Below are positions 63,636 to 64,000 of a stretch of 64,000 nucleotides of DNA, in pieces. The stretch is from the NCBI GenBank assembly GCA_965223115.1, contig OZ244982.1, positions 1,054,001 through 1,118,000 of the forward strand, read 5' to 3'. Numbering within the stretch: position 1 is the first letter of the stretch; each line of letters starts with the position of its first letter. The notes beneath the pieces are model-generated. The model saw nothing but the letters and a program-made list of their open reading frames with translations. It did not search any database and was not told the DNA's origin. Made by a program: the position numbers and the translations under genes. Source of the DNA: CBDCUI01 sp965223115. Its GTDB lineage: Bacteria > Pseudomonadota > Gammaproteobacteria > UBA4575.

Positions 63636-64000
63636 TTAATTATTAATTGAGCGTAGTTCTTGATAAATTGCTTTAGCTAGATTCTTGCTAATGCCAGGTA
63701 CTTTTGCAAGCTCCTCTTCACCAGCATGAGTGATGCCTCTCATTCCACCAAAATATTTCAATAAATTTTGCCTTCGTTTTGGGCCCAGTCCTTCAATTTG
63801 TTCAAGAGGAGAAGTAAACCGATTTTTTGTGCGCCGTTTTCTGTGACTAGTAATCGCAAAGCGATGTGCTTCATCACGAATTTGCTGAATTAAATGTAAA
63901 GCAAGAGAATTTCCAAGCAACTTGACCATTTTGTTAGATTTTGCAAAAACTAATGTCTCATAACCGGCTCGCCGATCGGGCCCTTTGGCGACACCTATAA
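63636..64000 (-). CDS. uvrC: UvrC excinuclease subunit, C-terminal part (runs off the window)
   Basis: The last 121 residues of UvrC are present and the rest lies beyond the window. GVAKGPDRRAGYETLVF is the end of the RNase H-like nuclease domain, HLIQQIRDEAHRFAITSHRKRR follows, and two helix-hairpin-helix motifs close the protein (IEGLGPKRRQNLLKYFGG and LAKVPGISKNLAKAIY). UvrC makes both incisions in nucleotide excision repair. The pair uvrC-pgsA anchors the ancestral tRNA operon. Confidence 0.95.
   Translation of the reverse strand, partial: IGVAKGPDRRAGYETLVFAKSNKMVKLLGNSLALHLIQQIRDEAHRFAITSHRKRRTKNRFTSPLEQIEGLGPKRRQNLLKYFGGMRGITHAGEEELAKVPGISKNLAKAIYQELRSINN

Noticed and set aside
1..64000. 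CRISPR arrays, prophage or plasmid modules
   Set aside because: No regularly spaced short direct repeats, cas, capsid, replication or conjugation genes are present. The single IS3 copy is decayed.

Overview
The window is AT-rich chromosomal DNA from a gammaproteobacterium. The evidence is the uvrC-pgsA end, the bacterial tRNA genes, sigma-54 and FNR-type regulatory sites, AcsA, stand-alone RibB plus RibBA, and NfeD/slipin. I cannot name the genus. No phage, plasmid or CRISPR is visible; the only mobile element is a decayed IS3-family copy.

The frame of the window is a broken tRNA operon. E. coli and relatives have uvrC-pgsA-tRNA-Gly(GCC)-tRNA-Cys(GCA)-tRNA-Leu(UAA) in a row. Here the same three tRNAs lie in the same order and strand after uvrC-pgsA, but at 63.0, 23.0 and 1.5 kb. 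About 40 kb and 21 kb of other genes sit between them, and each block has its own regulatory signature.

Block 1 (tRNA-Leu to tRNA-Cys, 1.5-23 kb) starts with a lipoyl-fused dihydrolipoamide dehydrogenase, acetyl-CoA synthetase and two OsmC paralogues. It then has an operon of RibBA, a free-standing EF-Ts N-terminal-like domain, an SfnG-like FMNH2-dependent monooxygenase, an FMN reductase and an unknown 101-residue protein. Next come an orphan periplasmic binding protein, an NtrC-type regulator and a flavin reductase. I find four good sigma-54 -24/-12 promoters (OsmC pair, ribBA operon, binding protein, flavin reductase). Each has TTTC-N5-GAAA-like dyads or half sites 50-150 bp upstream; the best is ATACGTTTC-N5-GAAACGTAT. 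This looks like one regulon for two-component flavin monooxygenase metabolism, probably of an organosulfur compound, which makes its own FMN. The block ends with a HAD phosphatase and a GldA/GldFG-like ABC exporter.

Block 2 (tRNA-Cys to tRNA-Gly, 23-63 kb) is a stress and storage block. It holds Hsp20, a GrlR-like protein, a frameshifted M48 peptidase, a P-type cation ATPase, two DUF2934 proteins, receiver-domain proteins and two TVP38-type membrane proteins. It also holds a near-complete glycogen set: glgA, glgB, glgC, debranching enzyme, GH57 enzyme, malQ, two glucan phosphorylases and glucokinase. Further on are NfeD/slipin, an alpha/beta hydrolase and an ACP-ligase-acyltransferase fusion. 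FNR/ANR-type boxes (TTGAT-N4-ATCAA or near matches) stand 40-90 bp before at least eight genes, so the block looks like an oxygen-limitation or dormancy regulon that includes carbon storage.

Other oddities are apparent AUU and AUA start codons (glgA and a Nudix gene), a receiver lacking its phospho-aspartate, a cysteine hydrolase lacking two of three catalytic residues, and several decayed genes.
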